DNA from: Clostridiales bacterium
Lineage (GTDB): Bacteria > Bacillota > Clostridia > Lachnospirales > Lachnospiraceae
DNA: 6,124 bases
Direction of reading: 5' to 3'
NCBI GenBank assembly: GCA_015655565.1
Contig: JAATEU010000059.1
Location: 1 to 6,124, forward strand
Under the pieces are notes generated by a model. The model made no database searches and had not been told where the DNA came from. It saw nothing but the letters and a program-made list of their open reading frames with translations. Of this stretch, positions 1 through 4,856 are shown piece after piece. Within the stretch, counting starts at the first letter, position 1. Every line of letters begins with the position of its first letter. The translations under genes were made by a program, and so were the position numbers.

Positions 1-366
1 AGGTGCATTTGACATGCTTTCCATGCCTCCGGCTAAAATGATACTGCCTTGTTCCGCCAGAATTGAATTGTAAGCTAAAGCGACAGCATGAAGTCCTGAA
101 CCGCAAAGAGTGTTTATCGTTGATGCAGGTTTATCAATAGGTATCCCTGCTTTTAATGCCGCCTGTCTGGCAGGGTTCTGGCCAATACCTGCCTGAAGGA
201 CATTTCCTAAATAAACCTCATCAATTAAAGAACTCTCTAAATTACTTTGATTAATACATGCTTTAATGACGGTTGATCCCAATTCAGGGGCACTCAGAGG
301 TGAAAGAGTACCGTTGAAGGAACCGACAGCTGTTCTTAATGGGCTTACTAAAGCTACTTTTTTCAT
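1..366 (-). CDS. thlA: Acetyl-CoA C-acetyltransferase (thiolase), N-terminal part, cut by the window edge
   Basis: Condenses two acetyl-CoA into acetoacetyl-CoA (and the reverse) in the cytoplasm; it is the entry step to butyrate, butanol and acetone/isopropanol fermentation. The 122 visible codons start MKKVALVSPLRTAVGSF, the usual thiolase N-terminus. They contain NTLCGSGLHAV with the acyl-accepting cysteine at residue 88, the same position as in clostridial ThlA, and then the family motif GGMESMSNAP (residues 113-122). The His and second Cys of the active site lie outside the window. The start at 366 fits the family and has a GGAAAGGA-like ribosome binding site about 10 bases upstream. It is divergent from the GntR gene. 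The family is certain; biosynthetic versus degradative role and the exact symbol are inferred from similarity to ThlA. Confidence 0.93.
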   Translation of the reverse strand, partial: MKKVALVSPLRTAVGSFNGTLSPLSAPELGSTVIKACINQSNLESSLIDEVYLGNVLQAGIGQNPARQAALKAGIPIDKPASTINTLCGSGLHAVALAYNSILAEQGSIILAGGMESMSNAP

Positions 367-403
367 AGAACATTCATTCCTTTCCTTTTTTATAGTGGGT
401 TAG

Positions 404-415
404 TTGTCAAGACAA
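404..415. promoter_or_regulatory. Candidate GntR/HutC-type operator TTGTC-AA-GACAA
   Basis: A perfect 5-bp inverted repeat around two bases, 38 bases upstream of the thiolase start. Read on the minus strand it is TTGTCTTGACAA, one base from TTGTCTAGACAA, which fits the GTnTAnAC core bound by several HutC-type GntR regulators. A regulator of that subfamily is encoded 500 bp away, so it is the obvious candidate ligand. The assignment is inference; a 12-bp dyad can occur by chance in AT-rich DNA. Confidence 0.35.
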
Positions 416-420
416 AAAAT

Positions 421-441
421 CAATTAAAATATATTTAATTG
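421..441. repeat. Inverted repeat CAATTAAA / TTTAATTG upstream of thiolase
   Basis: Two perfect 8-bp arms (421-428 and 434-441) separated by five bases. It could be an operator or part of the thiolase promoter region, but the arms are nearly all A/T, so chance is a serious alternative. Confidence 0.5.
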
Positions 442-442
442 T

Positions 443-468
443 TGAGTTGATAGCTGATGAGTTGATAG
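443..468. repeat. 11-bp direct repeat TGAGTTGATAG, 15-bp period
   Basis: TGAGTTGATAG occurs at 443-453 and again at 458-468, without mismatch. It lies between two inverted repeats upstream of thiolase. It may be a small tandem duplication or paired protein-binding half-sites; a 15-bp period is not a whole number of helical turns. Confidence 0.6.
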
Positions 469-482
469 TTACATCTATGTAA
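469..482. repeat. Inverted repeat TTACAT-CT-ATGTAA
   Basis: A perfect 6-bp dyad around two bases, directly after the 443-468 direct repeat and bordering the GC-richer island. Size and symmetry fit a dimeric repressor site, but no partner is recognised. Confidence 0.45.
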
Positions 483-668
483 TCCTGAGTGAGAAAACCC
501 AGGCAACATAATCAAAAACATCGCCAGGCAGCCGGAAGCAGGTGTCTGATAATCTAGGGTAACCTGTGAAATTAGTCCCCTTTTTGATTCTATTTATTTT
601 TCATTTCAATTTCATGTTATTTACAGTCGTATTCTCCCACTCTTGCATTTATTTTCAATATAAGTTTC

Positions 669-700
669 ATAACTTACAGTTTTTTATGTATAACTTACAG
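669..700. repeat. 11-bp direct repeat ATAACTTACAG, 21-bp period
   Basis: ATAACTTACAG is at 669-679 and 690-700, exactly 21 bp apart (two helical turns). A third TTACAG at 621-626 lies 53 bp before the one at 674-679, close to five turns. Same-face direct repeats of this spacing are typical of response-regulator sites such as those of LytTR proteins. The function here is unknown. Confidence 0.5.
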
Positions 701-716
701 AAAAAGGAACTCATTT

Positions 717-734
717 GTGTTAATATTTTAACAA
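717..734. promoter_or_regulatory. Rex redox-repressor operator (near consensus)
   Basis: The 18-mer G-TGTTAA-TATT-TTAACA-A differs at one outer base from the clostridial Rex consensus TTGTTAA-N4-TTAACAA. Rex is the NADH/NAD+-sensing repressor of fermentation genes and commonly controls thiolase, crotonase and alcohol dehydrogenase operons in Clostridia. The site is 84 bp upstream of the regulator's -35 and 351 bp upstream of the thiolase start, so it more likely serves a thiolase promoter on the minus strand than the GntR promoter. The core is A/T-only except for the symmetric G and C, so some chance risk remains. Confidence 0.6.
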
Positions 735-800
735 ACTATATATTTCTTTTTAAACCTATATCCGGATAAAACATCCATCTTGCCGCATTTCATATAACTA

Positions 801-829
801 TGGATTAAAAAGAAATATAATGCTATAAT
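801..829 (+). promoter_or_regulatory. Promoter of the GntR-family regulator gene
   Basis: TGGATT (801-806), a 17-bp spacer, then TGC-TATAAT with a perfect -10 at 824-829 and an extended TGn element at 821-823, which can compensate for the weak -35. The predicted transcript starts near 836, giving a leader of about 90 bases that carries the ribosome binding site and hairpin described below. Confidence 0.65.
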
Positions 830-870
830 TAGGACTATATTTGGGGAAGATTATTAAAACTTAAACGCGG

Positions 871-927
871 AAAGGAGAATTATGAAAACATTTATATAAA
901 CATGGTTTTCATAATCATTTAATTCAT
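871..927 (+). promoter_or_regulatory. Split ribosome binding region with perfect 11-bp inverted repeat
   Basis: A strong Shine-Dalgarno AAAGGAGA (871-878) lies 49 bases before the regulator's start at 928, too far for normal initiation, and no other such motif precedes 928. Between them is a perfect inverted repeat, ATTATGAAAAC (879-889) and GTTTTCATAAT (905-915), with a 15-base loop. If the RNA folds, the Shine-Dalgarno abuts the stem and the start codon sits 12 bases past it, restoring a usable spacing as known for T4 gene 38. The dyad could instead, or also, be a DNA operator for autoregulation. Confidence 0.6.
882..899 (+). CDS. Possible leader micro-ORF MKTFI in front of the regulator
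   Basis: ATG at 882, three bases after the strong Shine-Dalgarno, opens a five-codon frame (MKTFI, stop 897-899). It overlaps the left arm and loop of the inverted repeat, so ribosomes translating it would block that hairpin. A second short frame, MVFIII, starts at 902. If real, this is a translational switch rather than a functional peptide. No family evidence is possible at this length. Confidence 0.3.
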   Translation: MKTFI

Positions 928-1647
928 ATGGGTAAGATTCCAGCATATATGATAGTGCATAATTTGCTAAAAAAAGATATTCAGGATGGAAAGTATCTTG
1001 TATCTGATTTACTTCCTACAGAACCTGAACTTGAAAAAATTTTTAATGTAAGCCGGACAACGATAAGAAGGGCAATGGAAGTGCTCAAGGAAGAAGGATT
1101 AATTGATATCAAGCAAGGCAGGGGTACCATGGTACTGGATCATAGAACAAAGCAAGATCTAAATAAAGTTACATCCGTTACGGAATCCTTAAGAAGACGC
1201 GGATATGAGGTTAGAACCAAAAGTATGTATATTGATATCATACCTGCCAGTGAAAAGCTTGCAAATAAACTTACGATAAATAATGGGGATTTTGTGGCTC
1301 GTGTGCAGAGGATCCAGCTTGCAAATGAACAGCCAGTTGTTATTATGAAAAATTATATTCCCTATCGATTCGTACCAAATATAGAACAATTTACGAATAA
1401 GTTTTCAGGATTATATCAGTTTTTAGAAGAACAATATCAGCTAGAGATTAATGCTGCAAATGATAAGATATTTGCGAAATCTGCAGATTTTGCTGAATCA
1501 GAAATGCTTTGTACACAGCCTGGTACGGCGCTTCTTTGCATTCAACGTATTTGCTACAAAGAAGAAGAGCCTGTTTGTTTTGACGATGTTTGCATACTTG
1601 GTGATCAATATGAACTTGCGATTTCTATGAACGGGCGATATAAATGA
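928..1647 (+). CDS. GntR-family transcriptional regulator, HutC/UTRA subfamily
   Basis: A 239-residue cytoplasmic DNA-binding regulator of the usual length for this subfamily. Residues 5-70 form the winged helix-turn-helix: the LPTEPELEKIF start of the HTH and VSRTTIRRAMEVLKEEGLI (41-59), then the wing at about IKQGRGTMV. Residues 83-235 are a UTRA effector-binding domain, recognisable from VTESLRRRGYEV, GLYQFLEEQY and the C-terminal EEPVCFDDVCI. UTRA regulators sense small metabolites, often sugars, amino acids or phosphorylated intermediates; the ligand cannot be read from sequence. The start at 928 suits the family N-terminus but lacks an adjacent Shine-Dalgarno. It lies between a divergent thiolase and a downstream alcohol dehydrogenase that has its own promoter, so those genes and itself are the likely targets. 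Confidence 0.92.
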   Translation: MGKIPAYMIVHNLLKKDIQDGKYLVSDLLPTEPELEKIFNVSRTTIRRAMEVLKEEGLIDIKQGRGTMVLDHRTKQDLNKVTSVTESLRRRGYEVRTKSMYIDIIPASEKLANKLTINNGDFVARVQRIQLANEQPVVIMKNYIPYRFVPNIEQFTNKFSGLYQFLEEQYQLEINAANDKIFAKSADFAESEMLCTQPGTALLCIQRICYKEEEPVCFDDVCILGDQYELAISMNGRYK

Positions 1648-1682
1648 TAATACGAGAGGACAAATGAGGGTAAATTACGAAA

Positions 1683-1845
1683 GATTTATGGTTAGGAAAT
1701 CTTCCAGAAGTAATAGATATAAGCTGTGTAAAATCAGATTGTACTTTAGAAAACAGGATAGGATGATTACTGCTGCCAAAAAGTATGAATTTATTTGTGC
1801 ATTTGTCCTGCCCGGCATGGCACCATATCTAATCGAGAAAAAGCA
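1683..1845 (+). pseudogene. Decayed fragment of a deoC-like (deoxyribose-phosphate aldolase family) gene
   Basis: Two frames carry consecutive pieces of one protein. The frame at 1683-1751 reads GNLPEVIDISCVKSDCTLE. The frame from 1754 reads DRMITAAKKYEFICAFVLP and then APYLIEK up to about 1842. Together they match the N-terminal fifth of DeoC-like aldolases (IDxSxVxxDxTLEEI, then AKKYxFICAFVLPxxxPYLIE), with one base missing near 1752. After 1845 the similarity stops and the sequence becomes AT-rich spacer, so the rest of the (beta/alpha)8 barrel, including the Schiff-base lysine, is absent. An 82-codon open frame at 1664-1912 spans the second piece but is not an intact gene. The family call is from memory of the motif and is moderate. 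Confidence 0.55.
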
Positions 1846-2035
1846 GCATTTCAACTCTTCAAAAATCTGTATATGCATAAATCAATACTATAATTACTAT
1901 TACATTCGCTAGATTTCATTAAACATACCTAAATCCAGTATAAACATCACTATATTTTTAATATTTTATAAATAATCATGTCATTTTTCATAGTTATCAC
2001 CTTAAACATTGCTAAAAATAAATATGAATTATGGA
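1846..2035. other. AT-rich spacer between the aldolase remnant and the alcohol dehydrogenase promoter
   Basis: I see no gene, clear terminator or repeat here. The regulator gene ends at 1647 with no U-tract hairpin before 1680, so where its transcript stops is not evident. Confidence 0.5.
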
Positions 2036-2063
2036 TTGACATTTAAAGATTATGATGTATAAT
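2036..2063 (+). promoter_or_regulatory. Sigma-A-type promoter of the secondary alcohol dehydrogenase
   Basis: TTGACA (2036-2041) and TATAAT (2058-2063), both perfect, with a 16-bp spacer. The predicted start is near 2070, giving a leader of about 59 bases. Such a strong promoter fits an abundant fermentation enzyme held in check by a repressor. The -35 lies in TATGGATT (2030-2037), a string also present at the regulator's -35 (799-806). Confidence 0.85.
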
Positions 2064-2073
2064 GGTAATTATA

Positions 2074-2091
2074 TTGTTAATTTAATCACAA
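2074..2091. promoter_or_regulatory. Rex-like operator over the alcohol dehydrogenase start site
   Basis: TTGTTAA-TTTA-ATCACAA has a perfect left Rex half-site (TTGTTAA) and a right half one base from the variant TTCACAA. It sits about +5 to +22 relative to the predicted transcript start, where a bound repressor would block transcription. The inner 16 bases also resemble a CRP/FNR-type box on the minus strand (TGTGA-N6-TAACA), a less likely reading for a clostridial fermentation gene. Confidence 0.6.
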
Positions 2092-2128
2092 ACATTTTAA
2101 AAAAATTGTAAAAAAAGGAGTTTTTATT

Positions 2129-3190
2129 ATGAAAGGTTTTGCAATGTTAGGTATCGGTAAAACAGGTTGGATCGAAAAGGAAAAGCCAGTTTGCGGCCCA
2201 TTAGATGCAATCTGCCGACCAATTGTACTTGCACCATGTACATCAGATATTCATACTGTTTGGGAAGGTGCTATCGGTGAGCGTCATGATATGATTCTAG
2301 GTCACGAAGCTGTTGCAGAAGTTGTCGAAGTTGGAAGTTTGGTAAAGGATTTTAAACCAGGTGATCAAGTAATCGTACCTGCTATTACACCTGACTGGAA
2401 TTCAGCAGAAGCCCAAAATGGCTTTCAAATGCATTCAGGCGGAATGCTTGCAGGATGGAAATTTTCAAACTTTAAAGACGGTGTATTCGGTGAATTATTT
2501 CATGTAAATGATGCAGACGGAAATCTTGCTTTATTACCTGAGGGCATGGATCCAGTTGCTGCCTGTATGCTCTCTGATATGGTACCAACAGGCTTCCATG
2601 GAGTTGAACTTGCAGATGTACAATTTGGTGACAGTGTAGCAGTAATCGGAATTGGTCCTGTTGGATTGATGGCTGTTGCTGCTGCTGCTCTTCATGGGGC
2701 ATCTCATATCTATGCAATAGGTTCTCGTCCTAACTGTATACAAATTGCCAAAGAATATGGCGCTACTGATACCATCAACTACCGTGAAGGTGATATTGTT
2801 GAACAAATTATGAAGAAGACAAACGGCAAAGGTGTAGAACGCGTTGTTATTGCCGGCGGAGATGTTGATACATTTGCCCAGGCCATTACCATATTAAAAC
2901 CAGGAGGAAAAATTGGCAATGTTAACTATTTAGGCGAAGGAGATTACATTAAGATACCACGTGTAGAATGGGGTTGTGGTATGGGACACAAGACGATAGC
3001 AGGCGGTCTGATGCCAGGCGGAAGATTACGTATGGAAAAACTTGCTTCTCTCCTTTCAACCGGCAGACTTGATACAAGCAAATTGGTTACACATCGTTTT
3101 GAAGGTCTTGAAAGTCTTGAAGAAGCTCTTTTGCTAATGAAAAAAAAGCCAAAGGATTTAATAAAACCCGTAGTAACAATTAAATGGTAG
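2129..3190 (+). CDS. adh: NADP-dependent secondary (isopropanol) alcohol dehydrogenase
   Basis: Zinc-dependent medium-chain dehydrogenase that interconverts secondary alcohols and ketones (isopropanol/acetone; relatives also reduce acetoin and butanone). At 353 residues it closely follows the C. beijerinckii enzyme, starting MKGFAMLGIGKTGWIEKE. The catalytic zinc ligands are Cys37, His59 (in GHEA) and Asp150. The cysteine-rich structural-zinc loop of other medium-chain ADHs is absent, as in this subfamily. The Rossmann motif is GIGPVG (174-179), and Gly198-Ser199-Arg200 with Tyr218 match the NADP(H)-selecting residues of the C. beijerinckii enzyme. The start has AAGGAG eight bases upstream. 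It is monocistronic, with its own promoter and a Rex-like operator, and convergent with the peptidase gene. Physiological substrate is inferred. Confidence 0.93.
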   Translation: MKGFAMLGIGKTGWIEKEKPVCGPLDAICRPIVLAPCTSDIHTVWEGAIGERHDMILGHEAVAEVVEVGSLVKDFKPGDQVIVPAITPDWNSAEAQNGFQMHSGGMLAGWKFSNFKDGVFGELFHVNDADGNLALLPEGMDPVAACMLSDMVPTGFHGVELADVQFGDSVAVIGIGPVGLMAVAAAALHGASHIYAIGSRPNCIQIAKEYGATDTINYREGDIVEQIMKKTNGKGVERVVIAGGDVDTFAQAITILKPGGKIGNVNYLGEGDYIKIPRVEWGCGMGHKTIAGGLMPGGRLRMEKLASLLSTGRLDTSKLVTHRFEGLESLEEALLLMKKKPKDLIKPVVTIKW

Positions 3191-3193
3191 TAT

Positions 3194-3217
3194 ATTTGCT
3201 GCAGCAAATTGTTGCTG
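3194..3217. repeat. Palindrome and overlapping hairpin between convergent genes
   Basis: ATTTGCTGCAGCAAAT (3194-3209) is a perfect 16-bp palindrome. CAGCAA (3202-3207) also pairs with TTGCTG (3212-3217) around a four-base loop, giving two mutually exclusive hairpins just after the alcohol dehydrogenase stop. The 56-bp gap between convergent genes is where a shared terminator is expected, but no U-tract follows on either strand, so this is at best an imperfect terminator or a 3'-end stabiliser. Confidence 0.5.
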
Positions 3218-3246
3218 TGCTCATATTTGCCGTTTAAGCCCCGAAC

Positions 3247-4260
3247 TTACCTCATTTTTATCCTTAAAGTTCCTTTACCTCCTTTACAGCATATGGCTCC
3301 CAGGGCTCCGTTTATCATAGTCATTTGGGGGGCTTTATGGCCAATATCCGCATCTGATATAATGGGCACCTGCAGTTCACTGAGTATGGATAAAACTGCT
3401 TCCTCATATGGAATTTCGGATTCTTCATCAAAGTAAGCCGGTCTGCCAAATACAAAGCCCTTTGCTGCTTGAAACCAGCCGGCTTCCTTTAGCTGCCATA
3501 AGCCTCTGGTTAATGCTTCACTGTTCAGGGAAAAGCTTTCCAAATACCACAAAATACCGTCTTCTTTATATTGACTTATAAAATTTACCGTATTGTCATA
3601 GGGTGTTCCTGCAAGATTTAACAGCACATCCAGACAACCGCCCAGCAGCCGGCCGGATACGGTAATTTCCTCCTGTCCGGTTATATTACGCCAATATACC
3701 GGTTTCTCCGGATTATAATTCTCTAAACCGGTTACCCTGTCATAAAATCCGTCCTCATACAGGTCAAAACTTGTCTGGATTAAATTTTCACCCTCTAAGA
3801 TTGCTAATTTATCTTCTATTGCCTTATGCCATTTCTCCATGCCAAAATCATTAAAGTTGCATCCATAAACTGTAGCAATATCACAATTTGTCGTAACCGT
3901 AAAAGTAATTCCCGTATTGTCTGAATAACCCTGTATCCAGGTGGGATTGAAGCGTATCTTATTAAAATCCACAAAAGAAAGCATTTCCATTAAATAATCC
4001 CCGCCTTTTGCTGAAACTATCCACATTACCTTATCATTCCTTATCAGTTCTTCCAATTCCTCCGCCCTTGTCCTGCCGTCGGCGCTTCTTCCTTTATTAC
4101 TGGTCCTGACATGGGCGGTTTCCAAAACTTCATAACCCCTTGCCCGCAGCTGTCCCTTGCCGTGGTCCAACCGGATAAAATCCGTCGCCTTTTTATTTCC
4201 ATCTGATGGTGCCGTAATTCCAATGCTGCAGCCTTTTTTTAAAAATGCAGGATATATCAT
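3247..4260 (-). CDS. S66-family serine peptidase (LD-carboxypeptidase / MccF-like)
   Basis: A 337-residue cytoplasmic serine peptidase with no signal peptide. The S66 family cleaves the L,D bond of the terminal D-Ala in recycled murein tetrapeptides (LdcA) or detoxifies microcin C-type peptide-nucleotides (MccF). The nucleophile elbow is GYSDNT with Ser113. The other triad members are Glu241 (in WYLES) and His308 (in DIGHKAPQ), the usual Ser-Glu-His order. The N-terminal PxxLKKGxxIGITAPSD segment and the SAKGGDYLMEML region are also typical. Length and the WYLES context lean towards the MccF-like branch, but sequence alone does not decide the substrate. The ribosome binding site AAAGGAA is about 10 bases before the start. 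It is convergent with the alcohol dehydrogenase and shows no functional link to it. Confidence 0.9.
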   Translation of the reverse strand: MIYPAFLKKGCSIGITAPSDGNKKATDFIRLDHGKGQLRARGYEVLETAHVRTSNKGRSADGRTRAEELEELIRNDKVMWIVSAKGGDYLMEMLSFVDFNKIRFNPTWIQGYSDNTGITFTVTTNCDIATVYGCNFNDFGMEKWHKAIEDKLAILEGENLIQTSFDLYEDGFYDRVTGLENYNPEKPVYWRNITGQEEITVSGRLLGGCLDVLLNLAGTPYDNTVNFISQYKEDGILWYLESFSLNSEALTRGLWQLKEAGWFQAAKGFVFGRPAYFDEESEIPYEEAVLSILSELQVPIISDADIGHKAPQMTMINGALGAICCKGGKGTLRIKMR

Positions 4261-4335
4261 AAAATTTACCGTTCCTTTCTATAGAAAACTTTTTCATATA
4301 TACTCACCCGGAGAAAATTAATATCCGGTTACTAT

Positions 4336-4364
4336 ATTATATAAAAATATGCTCAATAAATCCA
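4336..4364 (-). promoter_or_regulatory. Probable promoter of the S66 peptidase gene
   Basis: On the minus strand TGGATT (4364-4359), a 17-base spacer, and TATAAT (4341-4336), the same -35, spacing and -10 as the regulator's promoter. The transcript would start near 4329, about 70 bases before the start codon. An alternative pair further upstream is TTGACT (4391-4386), 16 bases, TATTCT (4369-4364). Confidence 0.5.
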
Positions 4365-4410
4365 GAATAATTATAATATACGGAAAGTCAAAAGTTTTAT
4401 AACATGAAAA

Positions 4411-4439
4411 AGCCTGTAAATTTTCACTGATATCAGGCT
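4411..4439 (-). terminator. Weak terminator-like hairpin, minus strand
   Basis: Read on the minus strand, AGCCTG (4439-4434) pairs with CAGGCT (4416-4411) around 17 bases and runs into TTTT, making five Ts in a row. It lies about 90 bases after the stop of the ABC ATPase remnant, where the terminator of the original gene would be. The stem is short and the loop long, so efficiency is doubtful. Confidence 0.4.
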
Positions 4440-4522
4440 GTTCCTCCTTGTTTCCCCAGGAAAGAACGGTTTGGATTATCCGTTTACCACTTCAATCCAT
4501 TGTCTTTTGATTTATTTTCTTC

Positions 4523-4699
4523 TTACAGCACTTTACTCAAAAAGCTCTTCACCCTCTCATTTTGCGGATGGTCAAACAGTTCTTCCGGCTTTCCTTCTTC
4601 CGCAATGATAACTCTGAAAGCCCCCTGTAACTTCGCTTTTATTCTGATAAAAATATATGTGCTGGTAAAAATATATCTGCCGGAAAAGAATTCTACCAT
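4523..4699 (-). pseudogene. C-terminal remnant of a polar amino-acid ABC transporter ATPase (GlnQ-like)
   Basis: The last ~30 codons, from about 4612 to the stop at 4523-4525, read RVIIAEEGKPEELF, then DHPQNERVKSFLSKVL. This is the classic tail of GlnQ/ArtP-type ATPases (GxIVEEGTPEEIF, NPxxERTKxFLSxVL). Walker A, signature and Walker B motifs are absent, since the family is about 240 residues. Upstream in the same frame is unrelated Tyr/Ile-rich sequence containing an 18-bp tandem repeat, back to an ATG at 4697-4699. That 58-residue frame is open but is best read as a deletion remnant. A plus-strand open frame at 4500-4703 is its shadow. Confidence 0.7.
4644..4679. repeat. 18-bp tandem duplication, two copies
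   Basis: CTGATAAAAATATATGTG (4644-4661) is followed directly by CTGGTAAAAATATATCTG (4662-4679), matching at 16 of 18 bases. It lies at the broken end of the ABC ATPase remnant, where small duplications mark a deletion or slippage joint. Confidence 0.75.
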
Positions 4700-4840
4700 T
4701 TAAGCATCACGGTTATCCCTGTTATTTAAATATTTTCCAATATATACGTTCTGTGTCTGCGGTCCGTCAAATTCCACCGGATAAATATCCCGTACCCCGC
4801 CGCAGTCTATTTTCCGCCCATCACCGGAAAAGCACACTGA
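4700..4840 (-). pseudogene. C-terminal remnant of an unrecognised protein
   Basis: A minus-strand frame with protein-like composition ends at the TAA 4702-4700. It reads CFSGDGRKIDCGGVRDIYPV, then EFDGPQTQNVYIGKYLN and NRDNRDA. GC content is higher over about 4750-4835 than in the surrounding spacer, consistent with former coding DNA. The frame stays open further upstream to about 5008 but without an ATG or ribosome binding site and through regulatory sequence of the next gene, so only the tail is plausible. A GTG at 4837 is possible but has no good Shine-Dalgarno. The stop directly abuts the ATG of the ATPase remnant (TAAATG). I do not recognise the family. Confidence 0.5.
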
Positions 4841-4841
4841 T

Positions 4842-4853
4842 TGAGATATCTCA
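4842..4853. repeat. Perfect 12-bp palindrome TGAGATATCTCA
   Basis: Lies three bases before the cre-like site at 4857-4870. It may be part of the same regulatory region or chance. Confidence 0.4.
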
Positions 4854-4856
4854 TTA

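Larger units (their letters stand above)
367..800. other. Divergent intergenic region, dyad-rich, no convincing gene
   Basis: The spacer between thiolase and the regulator's promoter is AT-rich except for a GC-richer island at about 484-566. An open frame beginning at the GTG at 566 encodes a Phe/Ile-rich 67-residue peptide with no family resemblance, no good ribosome binding site and the composition of AT-rich spacer, so I do not call it a gene. The thiolase promoter must lie here on the minus strand, but I see no well-spaced -35/-10 pair: the TTGACA complementary to 405-410 has only 10 bases to a TATAAA. The thiolase leader may therefore be long and include the GC-richer island. Individual repeats are listed separately. 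Confidence 0.6.

Noticed and set aside
405..410. Minus-strand TTGACA as the thiolase -35
   Set aside because: The TATAAA that follows is only 10 bases away and no acceptable -10 occurs at 16-18 bases.
484..566. Known riboswitch (TPP, cobalamin, c-di-GMP, fluoride, guanidine, ZTP considered)
   Set aside because: Short strings resemble parts of several classes, but no class's conserved core is present on either strand.
566..769. 67-codon open frame with a GTG start in the thiolase/GntR spacer
   Set aside because: Phe/Ile-rich product typical of AT-rich non-coding DNA, no Shine-Dalgarno, no family resemblance, and it contains the direct repeats and the Rex site.
2944..3207. 87-codon minus-strand open frame
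   Set aside because: Antisense to the alcohol dehydrogenase, whose protein is unmistakable.
3209..3436. 75-codon plus-strand open frame
   Set aside because: Antisense shadow of the C-terminal part of the S66 peptidase gene.
4196..4299. Minus-strand upstream frame starting MKKFSIERN that overlaps the S66 peptidase start out of frame
   Set aside because: Only about 34 codons, weak ribosome binding site and no resemblance to anything; the peptidase has its own good site. A regulatory upstream frame cannot be excluded but nothing supports it.
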